The translations under genes were made by a program, and so were the position numbers. Shown piece by piece: positions 51,401 to 63,909 of a DNA stretch of 64,000 nucleotides (the first letter of the stretch is position 1; every line of letters starts with the position of its first letter). This DNA comes from Capra hircus (taxonomy: Eukaryota > Chordata > Mammalia > Artiodactyla > Bovidae): positions 18,928,001 through 18,992,000 of the forward strand of contig NC_030813.1 in NCBI RefSeq assembly GCF_001704415.2, written 5' to 3'. Under the pieces are notes generated by a model. It was not told where the DNA came from, made no database searches, and saw nothing but the letters and a program-made list of their open reading frames with translations.

Positions 51401-54163
51401 AGAGCTGGAACATTAAATCCATGTGGGAGATAGGGGCAGAGGGAGGTTATTTATCTATTTGCCTTGCAACAATCCAGAAATTAGGAGGTTTCCTGTTTTA
51501 TACTCAATATGAAAGTATTTCACATAGGTAATTATGGTAATTTGAGAGGATTTATAAAAATCCCATAAACAAACATTTATTCCTATAAATAAATCATTAA
51601 TGTTTAGTGAATTTACCCAAGTGATCAGAGACTTTTTCAAGATATATATATTTTAAAATACATTTTAATTTTATTTTTTTTAGTTTCTGGTTTTTCTAAA
51701 TAAGCATCTCTAAATGATAACATTTTAACCTTATTGGGAAATTCTGCCTTTATAAATATTATGTTTCTAAATACTCATATTGGAACTTAAGCTAAACATA
51801 AGGAATTTTTATAACAGTAAGAACTTTCATTGTCTTTTGCCTTTAATTTTTGCATTTTTACTTAAATACAAATGTTTTCCATTTATTTTATTTATTTTTA
51901 ATTTTTAAAGGAGGAAATATATAGAGAGGTAGGTCCCTAAGAATTCAAAAAAAAAGGAAAGAAATTTAACATGTTTCTAAAATAAGTGCTTTGGCACTTA
52001 TTATTATACTTTCTCTATTATACTTCCTCTGTTTTAGTTTTCATATAAATCTAAATTTCTTTGTTTACAACCAACAACAACAACAAAAAGTATAAGTAAA
52101 GTAGATATACATATTTGCAATTAAGAAATATATTTTAATTGTAAATCGAGAAAACATATTAGAGCCTTGCTCCTAAACATCCAACATCAGTTTCGGAAGT
52201 CACACTCCTGGGCATGTAACATATGTCTTACAATAGCAGGTCCAGGTCTGTTTTTGGAAATGACATGCATTACAAATAATATTCACGTGAGTCACAGGCA
52301 CCAATAAAAGTAAAAAAAAAAAAATGTGGAGAGGTAAAGTAAAAATACCATAAATATAATTATCACCACTAAATTTTATATGCTAAGTTATAACAATTAT
52401 TTGATCATTGACTGGCACTTACTTAAAAAGGCAAAATGTTTACATAGCTGTAAAAATATATATACCATCTAGGATTTGAATTATGCACTCTTTTCCTTGG
52501 GCCAAATTTAACTGCATTGCTTTCTCACCCACCAACAAAATCTTTATCCTATATTTTTGTAACACATCACTGGAAATACATTTCCCATCATTATAATATA
52601 TATGGCTCTTAGGATGCTCTGGCTAAAAATAACACTTTTTCAAAAAGTGTTTTTAACATAATATGTAATACTGGTTCACTATCAACATGTATAAAAGTAA
52701 ATGCATATTCCAAAAAGCAAAAGTAAATTAGTTACCAAAAGCCATGTGCTAGTGACCACATGAAGGCACACAGCTGCTTGCTAAATCATTTGTTTATGAT
52801 GGAAAAAGTCACATTAGTTTTCAAAAGTGTAAGAGTTTGTGCTGAAGGTGAGTTTTCCTAGAGTAATAACAACTTAAGAACATTTATCATTGGTGTTTGA
52901 AAACTGCAATTAAATAACTGAACACTGGTACCTCTAAACAGATTCTAATAGCCTCAATACCTTACAAATGAATTATTCAAATTCTTAATTTCTAGAATCA
53001 AATGCCAAAAGACTTTTAGCAAGGAAAAATCAAAGCATTAAAACACTTCTCCAGTGATACTGCATGAATAATACTAAGAATTTTCTGTAAGTATATTAAA
53101 TCATGAACTGCTGAGAGAAGAAACCTATGCAATTTCAGACTTAAGAATCACAAAGAAAGAGAATAACTTCTAGATAGAGATGGGAAAGTTAGTAATTTTT
53201 ATTCAAAATTGGGGTACGTTTTAACATTCCCAGTCAGTTTAGCTTCACCATCCTTTGGAAGAAGAGGTCTGGATCCAGCCCCTTCTGGCCGATGATTACT
53301 ACTATTTTTAGTTTAAAGTCTTTAGTAAATGCCTTCTTTTGATCTCCTCAAGAATTGTCTCCTTGGAGGCCCTCAGCTGGACCTCAGGTTTAACTTGTAC
53401 ACATGTACCTTCAGAAGAATACTTTAAACCAAAATGTCTTACTTCTAGCCAACCAGCCCATGGTATGCATGGGCAGGTTCAGTTTCCATTCATCTCCAGA
53501 CCTTGGTCCCATAAGTCAGTACCTTATGGACATCTGAAAGGGTAGGTTTACCAAACAGATGGTAGTCTTCAAGAACCTTTAGACAGGGATCACCAAAGTG
53601 GGAAGCAGTTTATTTGAATCTTACCAGAAAATACCTGCTACAATTCAAAAGAACTGCCATAGGGGGAAAAAAATGCCACCCCAAATGGCCAAAATTAGCA
53701 CAGAGATAAAGTTTATTACACTGCCATAGTTTTCAAGGGAAATAAAACACATATAATATTTTCCATTTATTTCTCCAGCACCATCTACTCCATCTTACAT
53801 CTGCAGGAAAGAGCTCCTACTTTCCAATATACCTTACTTCCCATGCCACTGCCAGCTGTGACAGACTTTTATATGTCACCCAATACTTTCCTTCTTCCTA
53901 GATACAAATCTACACTTCATTTTCTAGACTTCTTGTACTTCTTTTTTTTCCCCACTTCTGCTCATAGTTAAAGCAGATGTGTCTTCCTCATGCCTTGTCT
54001 TCTCTTTGACTGCAGACGGAGGAAACCAAGCAAACACCTAGGGTCTCGTAAGAGATGTAGAGCTACCTACAGAAGGAGCCTAGGTCCCCAAGTGACCACG
54101 TGGAGCAGAATCTCTGTCCCTCTGACCTGCACTGAGCTTTCACAAAAGCATAAAATATACTCC
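48493..54163. other. Longest repeat-poor stretch, 5.7 kb
   Basis: No BovB, Bov-tA, Bov-A2 or ERV sequence is recognised across 5.7 kb. Small features: G-run then A-run at 48586-48603, A-run at 52311-52324, very AT-rich 51630-52150. The part at about 53900-54163 resembles the unnamed old repeat of 3.9-4.6 kb. Open frames are at most 100 codons (49181-49483) without recognisable motifs. I see no exon that I can defend. Confidence 0.5.
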
Positions 54164-54295
54164 ATAGAGGAGGGCATGGCAATCCACTCCAGTATTCTTG
54201 CCTCGAGAATCCCATGGACAGAGGAGCCTGGTGGGCTATGGGGTCCATGGGATCACACAGAGTCAGACACAACTGAAGCAACTTAGCATGCATGC
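54164..54295 (+). mobile_element. Bov-A monomer, sense
   Basis: 'gaggagggcatggcaatcca', 'agtattcttgcctcgagaat', 'gtcagacacaactgaagcaa' and 'cttagcatgcatgc' form a single Bov-A unit without tRNA head, i.e. a 5'-truncated Bov-tA or half a Bov-A2. Confidence 0.88.
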
Positions 54296-55892
54296 ACGTA
54301 CATTCTTATGGGGTTAAACTTCAGGTTTGGAGGGTTTTTTTTTTAAATAGCATTTAGTGTATATGATTATTAATAAACTACTCCTTTCATATCACAGTTG
54401 AATCTATAATCTTACTTATTGGATTTCTAAAAATAATATATACAGTTTCCATTGTGGAAGGAGTCTACCATGGCCAAGCCAGTAGGAACTTTACAAAGTG
54501 TCTCTCAGCTGTATTTGCTCTTTGCATTTTCCTCACTCATGACTCATCCAACGACCATTCTAAAACCATTTTCTTCTTTGGTGCTACAATTTACTTGTAA
54601 GAACAGAGAAGTTGTTATGTAGGATAATGACCTTAGGAGTTCCACAGAGAGACCAGCAAGATGAAACAGAGATGAGATCACCTTATTCTGAACTACCTAT
54701 GATTTCAGAATCACAGAAGTGTTAAATCATATTAGGCTACTAACTTTGGCTTTTCTGGAAGTTTTCACTGCTTTACAGGATAATCAACTATTCCACAAAC
54801 CAGAGATATGTGGGAAAAGGAGGAAATTCAAGTAGCCGAATGGAATTAGCCTTATCATATAGATACTGCGGAGTTTCCTACATGTAATCTTTGTGAGCAA
54901 TGTTCTACAATTCTTTGGGGATAAAAAAACACAGGGAACACATTAGAAACTATATTTCACTGTTTGACACATTGGAATTTTCAACCATTGTTTTCAACTA
55001 AAAAGTATAAAATAATAAACTTAGATGTTCTAAGTGTGGCCTTTGGAACTTTCTTTGTTGATGCTATCATGAGTACACATATTAGAAATAAAATGGAAGA
55101 TGAATAGTTTACAGTATAAAGAAATATTTTCCATCTTCACAATCTACAGTTTCAGGGCTCCCCTAAGGCCTTGAAATGAAGTCTACGTGGTGGTCTCAAC
55201 TCTAACCCCTGGAGAATGTGTTCTACATCTCCAAGGCAGAACACCTGATTCTGCAGAATTTGACACTTCTCTGCAACCTCCACACAGAAGAAACAGAGGA
55301 CTTGACATGCATGGAAATTAAATTATCTTTCACCCCCAGAGACATGCTGTCCTCCCAGGTCAGGGTTACATTAAGGTCAAATGAATGAGCTCAAATTTCA
55401 ACCAATTCTGCTCTAGCTGTGATTCAACAGAAAACACATCCTTTTGAGCTCTTGACAAACTGCTACATTTTACAAGATCCATCAAAACTAAGAATGGAAT
55501 AAAACCAAGTAAATCACCTTAATTGAAAAATAGTTTTGCATTATCAAACCAGGTGATTAAACCTTAAATGCTAGAAAATCACCTAAAAATGTGAGTTTCC
55601 CACTAGTTCATAAATGTATAAATAAATTCTGAGACAGTTATAAAAACTCAGCCTGCTGACCGTAACTGTTCCATATAACCTTCATAGAAACCTAAGAATT
55701 GTTTACTTGGTTTTGCAGATTAGTAATTCACAACCCTACGTAATATCTGAATGATTGAGATGCCATCAAAAATAGAGCCTCTTAGGACTCATCACTAAGG
55801 CCTTAATGAAAATATAGAGGCACTTAAAATATGAGATAAAAATGCTTTTAAAGAGTATTAATCATTGATATTCATGGGAGCTCCTTCAGTGC
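54296..55892. other. Unique-looking DNA
   Basis: No gene or repeat recognised. A T-run at 54334-54343 is the only simple tract. Confidence 0.4.
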
Positions 55893-55903
55893 GTAACTAC
55901 ATT

Positions 55904-56899
55904 CAGTTCAGTTCAGTTCAGTCATTCAGTCATGTCTGACTCTTTGCGACCCCATGAATCGCAGCATGCCAGGCCCCGCTGTCCATCACCAACTCCCAGA
56001 GTTCAGCCAAACTCATGTCCATCGAGTCGGTGATGCCATCCAGCCATCTCATCCTCTGTTGTCCCCTTCTCCTCCTGCCCCCAATCCCCCCCAGCATCAG
56101 GGTCTTTTCCAATGAGTCAACTCTTCGCATGAGGTGGCCAAAGTGCTGGAGTTTCAGCTTCAGCATCAGTTCTTCCAGTGAACATCCAGGACTGGTCTCC
56201 TTTAGGATGGACTGGTTGGATCTCCTGGCAGTCCAAGGGACTCTCAAGAGCCTTCTCCAACACCACAGTTCAAAAGCATCAATTTTTCAGCGCTCAGCTT
56301 TATTCACAGTCCAACTCTTACATCCATACATGACCACTGGAAAAACCATAGCCTTGACTAGATGGACATTTGTTGACAAAGCTATGTCTCTGCTTTTGAA
56401 TATGCTATCTAGGTTGGTCATAACTTTTCTTCCAAGGAGTAAGCATCTTTTAATTTCATGGCTGCAGTCACCATCTGCAGTGATTTTGGAGCCCAAAAAA
56501 TAAAGTCTGACCCTGTTTCCCCATCTATTTCCCATGAAGTGATGGGACCAGATGCCAGGATCTTCATTTTCTGAATGTTGAGCTTTAAGCCAACTTGTTC
56601 ACTCTCCTCTTTCACTTTCATCAAGAGGCTTTTTAGTTCCTCTTCACTTTCTGCCATAAGGGTGGTGTCTTCTGCATATCTGAGGTTATTGATATTTCTC
56701 TCGGCAATCTTGATTCTAGCTTGTGCTTCTTCCAGCCCAGCGTTTCTCATGATGTACTCTGTGTGTAAGTTAAATAAGCAGGGTGACAATATACAGCCTT
56801 GACGTACTCCTTTCCCTATTTGGAACCAGTCTGTTGTTCCATGTCCAGTTCTAACTGTTGCTTCCTGACCTGCATATAGTTTTCTCAAGAGGCATATAG
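55904..56899 (-). mobile_element. BovB LINE, 5'-truncated, antisense, with TSD
   Basis: 996 bp from ttcag pentamers into the RT. The minus frame 56418-56888 reads 'LYAGQEATVRTGHGTTDWFQ', 'GVRQGCILSPCLFNLHTEY' and the catalytic box as YAED (residues 71-74) instead of YADD. 55930-56247 gives the C-terminus ('RVPWTARRSNQSILKE', 'RWLDGITDSMDMSLAELWE'). An 11-bp TSD gtaactacatt lies at 55893-55903 and 56900-56910. Some codons were lost at 'DGETGSDFIF' (usually VETV in between). Confidence 0.96.
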
Positions 56900-56910
56900 G
56901 TAACTACATT

Positions 56911-57936
56911 AGACTTACTTAAATGTTATATATTTTAAAAGATAATTCCTTTTGCTGAAAGTGGACTATTTTACCTGCCCACTTCCACTCAATCCTTTCT
57001 CAACTGACATGTCCAGTCATCTTTTGGACTGGATAAACCTCAGCAAAATCAGGAAAATTAAAAATATATATAACTCTAGTGCAATAAAATGTTTTTAGTT
57101 CATTCAGAGCATATTACATTTCCCACAGAGGCAGTTTGGTGGATTTAGTGAATTTATATAATTATTTCTGCAAATGGGGATGATTTGTTTCAAAGTCCTT
57201 GAAGGCACCCAGACTTTGAATGAAAGTCTTCTGAATTCCTAAAGGTCTCTACTCTACACTTTTACATTTTATGGGGTTGTCTAATCCAGGTCCTAGTTGT
57301 TTCACAAGAAAAACAATGTCAAGAAGCACATTTTCTTGCTTTCATCACTGGAATTTGCAATAGTCTTAAATCCGTGGACCTGCAACCTCCATTGAAGACC
57401 TACGTGACTTGAACTGTGTTACCTTGAGGAGCATCAGGTAAATATGATTAGAGAAATGCATCTTCAGGACACAGGCCACTCTTTCAATAGTGTGAATGTA
57501 GTTTGAAACTAAATAATCATCTAGTTCCTGGATCAACTGTACTCACATCATAATCATCATCTGCTAAATCAAACTGTCAAACCTCTTGCCACAAAAATTT
57601 CATGTCTTCTGCATGTCCAGTAAGTCCACATGGCTATGTAACTCTTCTCAATTTCAGAATTCGATTGTGTGCATATATATATACATGTATATATATATGT
57701 ATACGACTCCTAAGAAAGAGGAAAGAAAGAAAGAATGTCCCACAAACATATAAAGCTCAATGTAAGAGGTGTGATCTAGCTTACTCCTCATGTAATACTA
57801 CTTAAATATTTCCTAATAATTCATTTTTTCAATTGCCTAACAGAAAAGAAGCGTTTTCAACCAGTAGATATATAATATACATGGAGTGTAAATGAAAAAT
57901 ATACGCAAGTAATAAAATGAATATAAAAATCATCCG
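56911..57936. other. Unique-looking DNA with a TA-rich palindromic tract
   Basis: At 57670-57704, 'catatatatatacatgtata' followed by 'tatatatgtatac' is a palindromic TA/TG tract. No gene or repeat is otherwise recognised. Confidence 0.45.
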
Positions 57937-58312
57937 CTGAAGAATTGACGCTTTTGAACTGTGGTGTTGAAGAAGACTCTGGAGAGTCCCTTGGACGGCA
58001 AGGAGATCCAACCAGTCCATTCTGAAGGAGATCAACCCTGGGATTTCTTTGGAAGGAATGATGCGAAAGCTGAAGCTCCAGTACTTTGGCCACCTCATGC
58101 AAAGAGTTGACTCATTGGAAAAGACTCTGATGCTGGGAGGGATTGGGGACGGGAGAAGGGGACAACCAAGGATGAGATGGCTGGATGGCATCACGGACAT
58201 GATGGACGTGAGTCTGAGTGAACTCTGGGAGTTGGTGATGGACAGGGAGGCCTGGTGTGCTGCGATTCATGGGGTCGCAAAGAGTCAGACACGACTGAGT
58301 GACTGAACTGAA
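57937..58312 (+). mobile_element. BovB LINE 3' fragment, sense
   Basis: About 375 bp. Starts at 'ccgctgaagaattgacgctt' and ends '..gactgagtgactgaactgaa'. The plus frame 58049-58306 reads 'MEGMMRKLKLQYFGHLMQRVDSLEKTLMLGGIGDG', then 'RWLDGITDMMDVSLSELWEL'. Low divergence, so fairly young. No clear TSD was found. Confidence 0.94.
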
Positions 58313-59059
58313 CTGAAATGTCATCAAATTACAAGTGAAGCTAGGTTTCCACCTCTATGGCTCAGCACCATATCAATATTAGACCAGAGGGAATTTCTCC
58401 CACCTTGTTCCGACAAGGCTTTCATACAACCTGGCATTCTGGAGGAGAAGCTTTCTTTCCATGGAAAACTTTTCCATAATGACTCAAGGTTCCCAGCCTA
58501 ACTGAGCATACTTCAGGTCTGAAAATCATTAACCTCAGGGCACCTCAGGCTTCACACAGACACACCCAAATATGTACAAGGATAGAGCCACTCTTTCTGA
58601 TTAACTACAAAGGGCTCATGAGAGGCAGCAAAGATGTCCTGATTAGACATAAACAGCCACCCCAAGTGAGTTGGTGGCAACAGCCTCAGGCTTGCTAGAG
58701 GCAGCACACCACTCCTTGAGAATCACATTGACTTGTAGCACCTAACCTCCTGATCCAACCTGCATCACCTGAGGATGAAGTTAAGCTGGTTTTCTGCCCT
58801 CCAGGAAAATGGAAATCAATCTGATCAAAGCACAAAACCACAGAAAATTCCTATTACAAAATGGTAAATATATATTCTCCAAGCAAATAGTATGCATTGC
58901 TTGCTCATTTCTTTTATTTTAGTTCAAAAGTTATAATAAGTATATGAGTTGACTACAAAATCATATATATATATATATATAATTATTTATTGGTGCAGGT
59001 ACAGATGTGGGTATGGATGCAGACATAGGCCTGTACATCAATGTAGTTCAAGATGATTT
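58313..59059. other. Unique-looking DNA with (AT)n
   Basis: (AT)n at 58962-58983. No gene or interspersed repeat recognised. Confidence 0.45.
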
Positions 59060-59330
59060 TGTTGTTTTCTTTTTTCTTACATTATTAGAATCATTCTCTG
59101 TATTATTCTGGGATTTTTCTTCTGGTTCATAAGGTATAATCTACAAATCATACATTCCAACTGTTGTACAGTACAGTTCTATGAATTTAATCTACTGTTG
59201 TATGATCACATTCACAGTAGAATATAGAATATTTCCATCATCCCCAGAAGTTTTCTTATGCCACTTTGAAATTACCTTTTCCCACACTTCCAGGCTGAGG
59301 CAACCATTGATCTACTATCTATGAGACTTA
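59060..59330 (-). repeat. Old L1 3' region relic, antisense (weak)
   Basis: 'ataaggtataatctacaaat', 'gtacagttctatgaatttaa', 'tttccatcatccccagaagt', 'ggctgaggcaaccattgatc' parallel the antisense of an old L1 3' region ('..ccatcacccccaaaag..gggcaaccactgatctg'). Confidence 0.5.
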
Positions 59331-59612
59331 ACAATATATCTTGGAAATTATTATATGGGAATGGTAAAAATAGAATAAATTCCAGTGGTTCTGCAAAATA
59401 TAATCTGTGACATGTTCCACACATTTATAACAGAGTTTTCATAGTACATTGGAAATGGAACTACAGAGTAGATTTGTATAAAAGCCCTTTTATATTTATA
59501 TTTTTCTATTTTAAGATCTATAGCAAATGCTAAACAAGAGCCATATGGACCACACAACTTTTCTCCAAAAAGATTATCAAGCATTAGGAAAAATTAGCAG
59601 CTGTCAATTTCT

Positions 59613-60195
59613 GTTCAGTTCAGTTCAGTCGCTCAGTCGTGTCTGACTTTTGCAACCCCATGAATCGCAGCACACCAGGCCTCCCCTGTCCATCACCAGC
59701 TCCCGGAGTTCACTCAGACTCACGTCCATCGAGTTCGTGATGCCATCCAGCCATCTCATCCTCTGTCATCCCCTTCTGCTCCTGCCCCCAATCCCTCCCA
59801 GCATCAGAGTCTTTTCCAATGAGTCAACTCTTCACATGAGGTGGCCAAAGTACTGGAGCTTCAGCTGTAGCATCATTCCTTCCAAAGAACACCCACAGCT
59901 GATCTCCTTTAAAATGGACCTGTTGGATCTCCTTGCAGTCCAAGGGACTCTCCAGAGTCTTCTCCCACACCACAGTTCAAAAGCATCAATTCTTCGGCAC
60001 TCAGCTTTCTTCACAGTCCAATTCTCACATCCATACATGACCACTGGAAAAACCATAGCCTTGACTAGATGGACCTTTGTTGGCAAAGTAATATCTCTGC
60101 TTTTCAATATGCTATCTAGGTTGGTCATAAATTTTCTTCCAAGGAGTAAGCGTCTTTTAATTTCATGGCTGCAATCACCATCAGCAGTGATTTTT
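59613..60195 (-). mobile_element. BovB LINE, 5'-truncated, antisense
   Basis: From 'gttcagttcagttcagtcgc' to 'catcagcagtgattttt'. The minus frame 59832-60128 reads 'MTNLDSILKSRDITLPTKVHLVKAMVFPVVMYGCENW', 'LEGMMLQLKLQYFGHLM'. 'tcaattt' just before and after is a plausible short TSD. Confidence 0.94.
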
Positions 60196-60227
60196 CTCCT
60201 TCAATTTACCTAAAACAATGGGCATAG

Positions 60228-60425
60228 CTGGACTTTCCCAATGGCTCAGCGGTAAAGAATCCGCCTACCAATGCAGGAGACTCAGCTTAGATTTTTGGGT
60301 AAGGAAGATCCTCTGAAGGAGGAAATGGTAACTGACTAGTGTTCTTTCCTGGAAAATTCCATGGACAGAGGAGATTGGTGGACCACAGTCCATGGGGTTG
60401 AAAAGAGTCAGGCACGACCAAGCAC
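60228..60425 (+). mobile_element. Bov-tA SINE, sense, diverged
   Basis: Head 'gactttcccaatggctcagc', body with several changes ('gaggaaatggtaactgacta'), and end 'gtcaggcacgaccaagcaca'. Older than most SINEs in the window. Confidence 0.9.
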
Positions 60426-63400
60426 AGATAAGAAGAATTGGTGGAGAGTAGTGGAAAAAAGGAAAGAAATATTAAAAACACTGCAAACTATTTTTTATGT
60501 TTTTTAAATTATACAAATAAGCTTACTATGCATGATAGAGTAAAAATAAATTGAAGAGTTGCTCAGGGCCTGCTTTTTCAGCTAAGAGGCCAGATCTGAA
60601 AATAGTAAGAGTACAGCCAGAAGACAAAGGACTTGGAAGAATTTAGGAGGGATTTTCATTTTCATAGGTTCCTGATGCCAAAAAATGGAACTTTGAATAA
60701 TTTCTTTAGCACAGCATAACCATGACCCTCAAATATCAGATTTAATATTCTCATTTCACATTTCATAGCTTCTACAAGGTTCCAAAGGAGAGAAAGTACA
60801 TTTTTTCCAACAGATTAATATTTTGGCAAACTAGAACTTGCCCAGAGGAATCCACTCGCCCTATTCATTCACATATGCAAAGAAAGCTAAGGTTATTGAC
60901 TAACAAGTTGATAAATTGTAACCTGGCCAACAGCTGTTTTCATGGAATTTCTCTGTATTGAAATGACAGAAGCAGAATGCCTGCATTTTCCCTATGTGGA
61001 TTGCATCTAGTGGAGTATAGGATTACAAGAAAATATTGCTATTTTACAAACAAACCCCTCCCCTATTTTTCATGTTTTGTGTGTTCAATTAAACTTGTTG
61101 GCTTAAGCAGGTGTAATCTGATGGCAGACATATCACCTGGATGTTCCTGGAAGGGATGACAGAGCTTCAGGCTCATGGGTCAACTACAGGACAGTATTTT
61201 GGAAGCGCATCATAGGAAACTGCAAGGATACTGTTCCAAAACGTATTCTTTTAAGAGCCAGAGATTCTGAGTATAACACTGCCAGGGTGAACTCTAGAGA
61301 GGGGGGTACAAAATATGCTCTCACCAATATGACAGCAAGAGTGCAGCAGGTTCACAGCAAGGAGACCCTTACTCAGGGGGAAGCTGTTATTTTTCCACTT
61401 AAGATGCAGTTCCCCAATTCTGTTTTCCTGTCAGGTTCAGTCCACCACAACACTGAGGGAAGAATAATTCCATTCCTTTGCTTATAAAGTAAAGGCTTTA
61501 CTTCTAAAATATAATACTCCACCAAACACCACCAAATGGCCCAGAAACCTAGGAGGCCCAGACTAGATTTTATGGCCAAAGAGTTTCAGTTGTTGAATAT
61601 TTAGTGCCAATATCTCAATCAGCCTCAGAGAAACCCAGCTCCCAGCCACTGAGCACAAACAGCTCAGTCACACAAAGAGGCTTGCATATTTCCCTCCATC
61701 TGATCCATTTCAGCAATTCTAATCCTAGAGATTGGTACAGCAGTAGATTCAACTGAAGAGATGACTTAAGAATACAGATCTCAAGACTCAGGTAGAAACT
61801 ACACTTCTACTTTTCATTTCAACTAACTATATTTCAAATAAGTATTTATAATTGGTGCAAAAGAAACCAGATCTATTGCTTAATTGAACTATAGCTTTAT
61901 TGGCCATTCACTGTAAAAAAGCAATAATACCTAGTATTTGCTCCACACTAAATCCTCACAATAACTATATCAGGTCACAATAACTATATCAGGTAGGTAA
62001 GGATGTGCTTGCTTTGTATGATATAATTGAGTCTTGGAGAAGGTGAGAAATCTACCCAAGAACTAACAGGTTTTAAGTCAGAGAACTGGAGGTAGAACCC
62101 AAGTCTTCAATGTTTTAGGTGATATCCTATTACACCACAACTGTCTCCTAAGTCACTTAGTCCCCAAATGAAAATGTGGCAAAAGTTACAGAGAATGAAT
62201 TAAGGAGAAGGTTGGAATTTCTGAGACTCGAATGATTTACAAAACTAAGTATTAAAAATGGTTCTCTAAGATCCTGAAGCCGCTAATGAATTGATTTATT
62301 AATACTGGACTCCCTTTATCTTGCCTTAAGTCCCCCAGGCTGAGTCATGCAGAATGTCCCAGAACCTGAAATAGGATCTCTCTCAGTCAGTAGGAATCAG
62401 AAGATGGGAATGAGAAATGAGACCTTGCCTGTTGTTGAGACAGAAAATCTCAGGGTTTTTGTTAGGCCATGGGGATAATCTGGCTCCTGGTATTAAAATC
62501 ATTCAGTAAAAGGAATCAAACTTTTTTAGAAGAAAATAGTACACAGCTTCATTTGCGTATTTATTGGGGATATTTAGATAGATCAATAATTTAGATTTCC
62601 TCTATAAATCAAACCTTAAGCACCAGATCAGAATAAAATTAGATTAGTATCCAAAAGCCAACCAAAACCACTTCATCATTGAACCAAATGACATTTTGTA
62701 ATTCAAAGAAAGTATTTTTGGTATTCTGTGTTTGAACCCCTGAGTATACCTATATAAATATGAAACACTTGCTGATTTGGAGTATCATGTTAGGGACTAT
62801 TTAAAATAATCTCACTTAATAGTAAATTGGATTAGGCCAGATTACTTATACAATTTAGTAAGAGAATGTGTATTTTGGTTTGGTAAGACTACGATAATTC
62901 ATTCGCAATCAACATTTGTTTCCCTGCTTCTCAATTTAATCAATTTGATAAAAATGAAATGTCACCCTAACATATTAATTCTCTCTTAAAATCTGTCTTG
63001 TATAATTTTAGCAAATAAACAAGCCCATATTTATGATTTTTGTCTACAACTCTGTTTGAACACACAAACACATGAAGATAAAATTTTCACAGTTATTCTA
63101 AGATCTTTGAAAATGTTGAATAAATTTGAGGAAAAAGCATTTTTTTTTAAATGAAACAAATATTAATTCCAAGGATTTCATTAGAAGTTAGCTTTTTAAC
63201 TGAGGAGACTCTACTCTTTCTTTCAAAATTGTTGTATCAGCTGTTTAGTTCTGCTTGTGGTAGACTCAATCTTATTGTTGACTGGCTTATTTCAGTGCTT
63301 AATGTAGTATTACAATACTTGAGAGTGCATAAAAAATAGCAAGACACTGTAAATAGCTTACCTTCTCCTCAAGGTTCCACCACTGCCAAAACCACCACTT

Positions 63401-63908
63401 GACTCTAAGTTTATTATGTAAACATATGTACCTGTGATCTATACACATCATTGCCAATACCTTCATTCAACTATATCTAACTATCCCGGGGATTGGATTG
63501 CTTCTTTTTCCTTAGTCCCAAAATCAAGAGGTTTCTATTCTGAGATGGTAATTAAACAATTGCTTTTTTAATTTGGTCAGTTCATTCCAATCCCTTACAG
63601 TTGATTTCAATAAAACAAGATCTTGGCCCGAAGCACAGGGCACTCAGCCATCTTCAGAATCATTGGATTATGACACATATTACGTATAATCCCAAATGCT
63701 GAAGTCCTTCCGAACTCCATTTTTTTGGCAACTTAGCCTTTTGGTGAGAGTGTCTGTTTGATGGATGGTCCTGAACAGGAGTTATGTGATCTCTGGCCTT
63801 TGTGTGAAAGAAAACGTTTTTTTTTAAAAAAAAACCATGTTTTGCGTGATCCATCATGAAACAATCTTTCAATTTATCTGCTATGATTCCAGTCTTCCCG
63901 CACTGACA
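60426..63908. other. Repeat-poor DNA with one MIR
   Basis: Besides the MIR at 61930-62150 nothing is recognised in about 3.5 kb. Short open frames (60-70 codons) lack motifs. Confidence 0.4.
61930..62150 (-). repeat. MIR SINE, antisense, with 19-bp internal duplication
   Basis: 'cactaaatcctcacaataac', 'agtcagagaactggaggtag' and 'aacccaagtcttcaatg' follow the antisense MIR order. A perfect tandem duplication of tcacaataactatatcagg occupies 61956-61974 and 61975-61993. Confidence 0.75.
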
Positions 63909-63909
63909 G

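Noticed and set aside
57670..57704. TA/TG palindrome as a cruciform or origin signal
   Set aside because: Simple low-complexity TA-rich tract with no supporting context.
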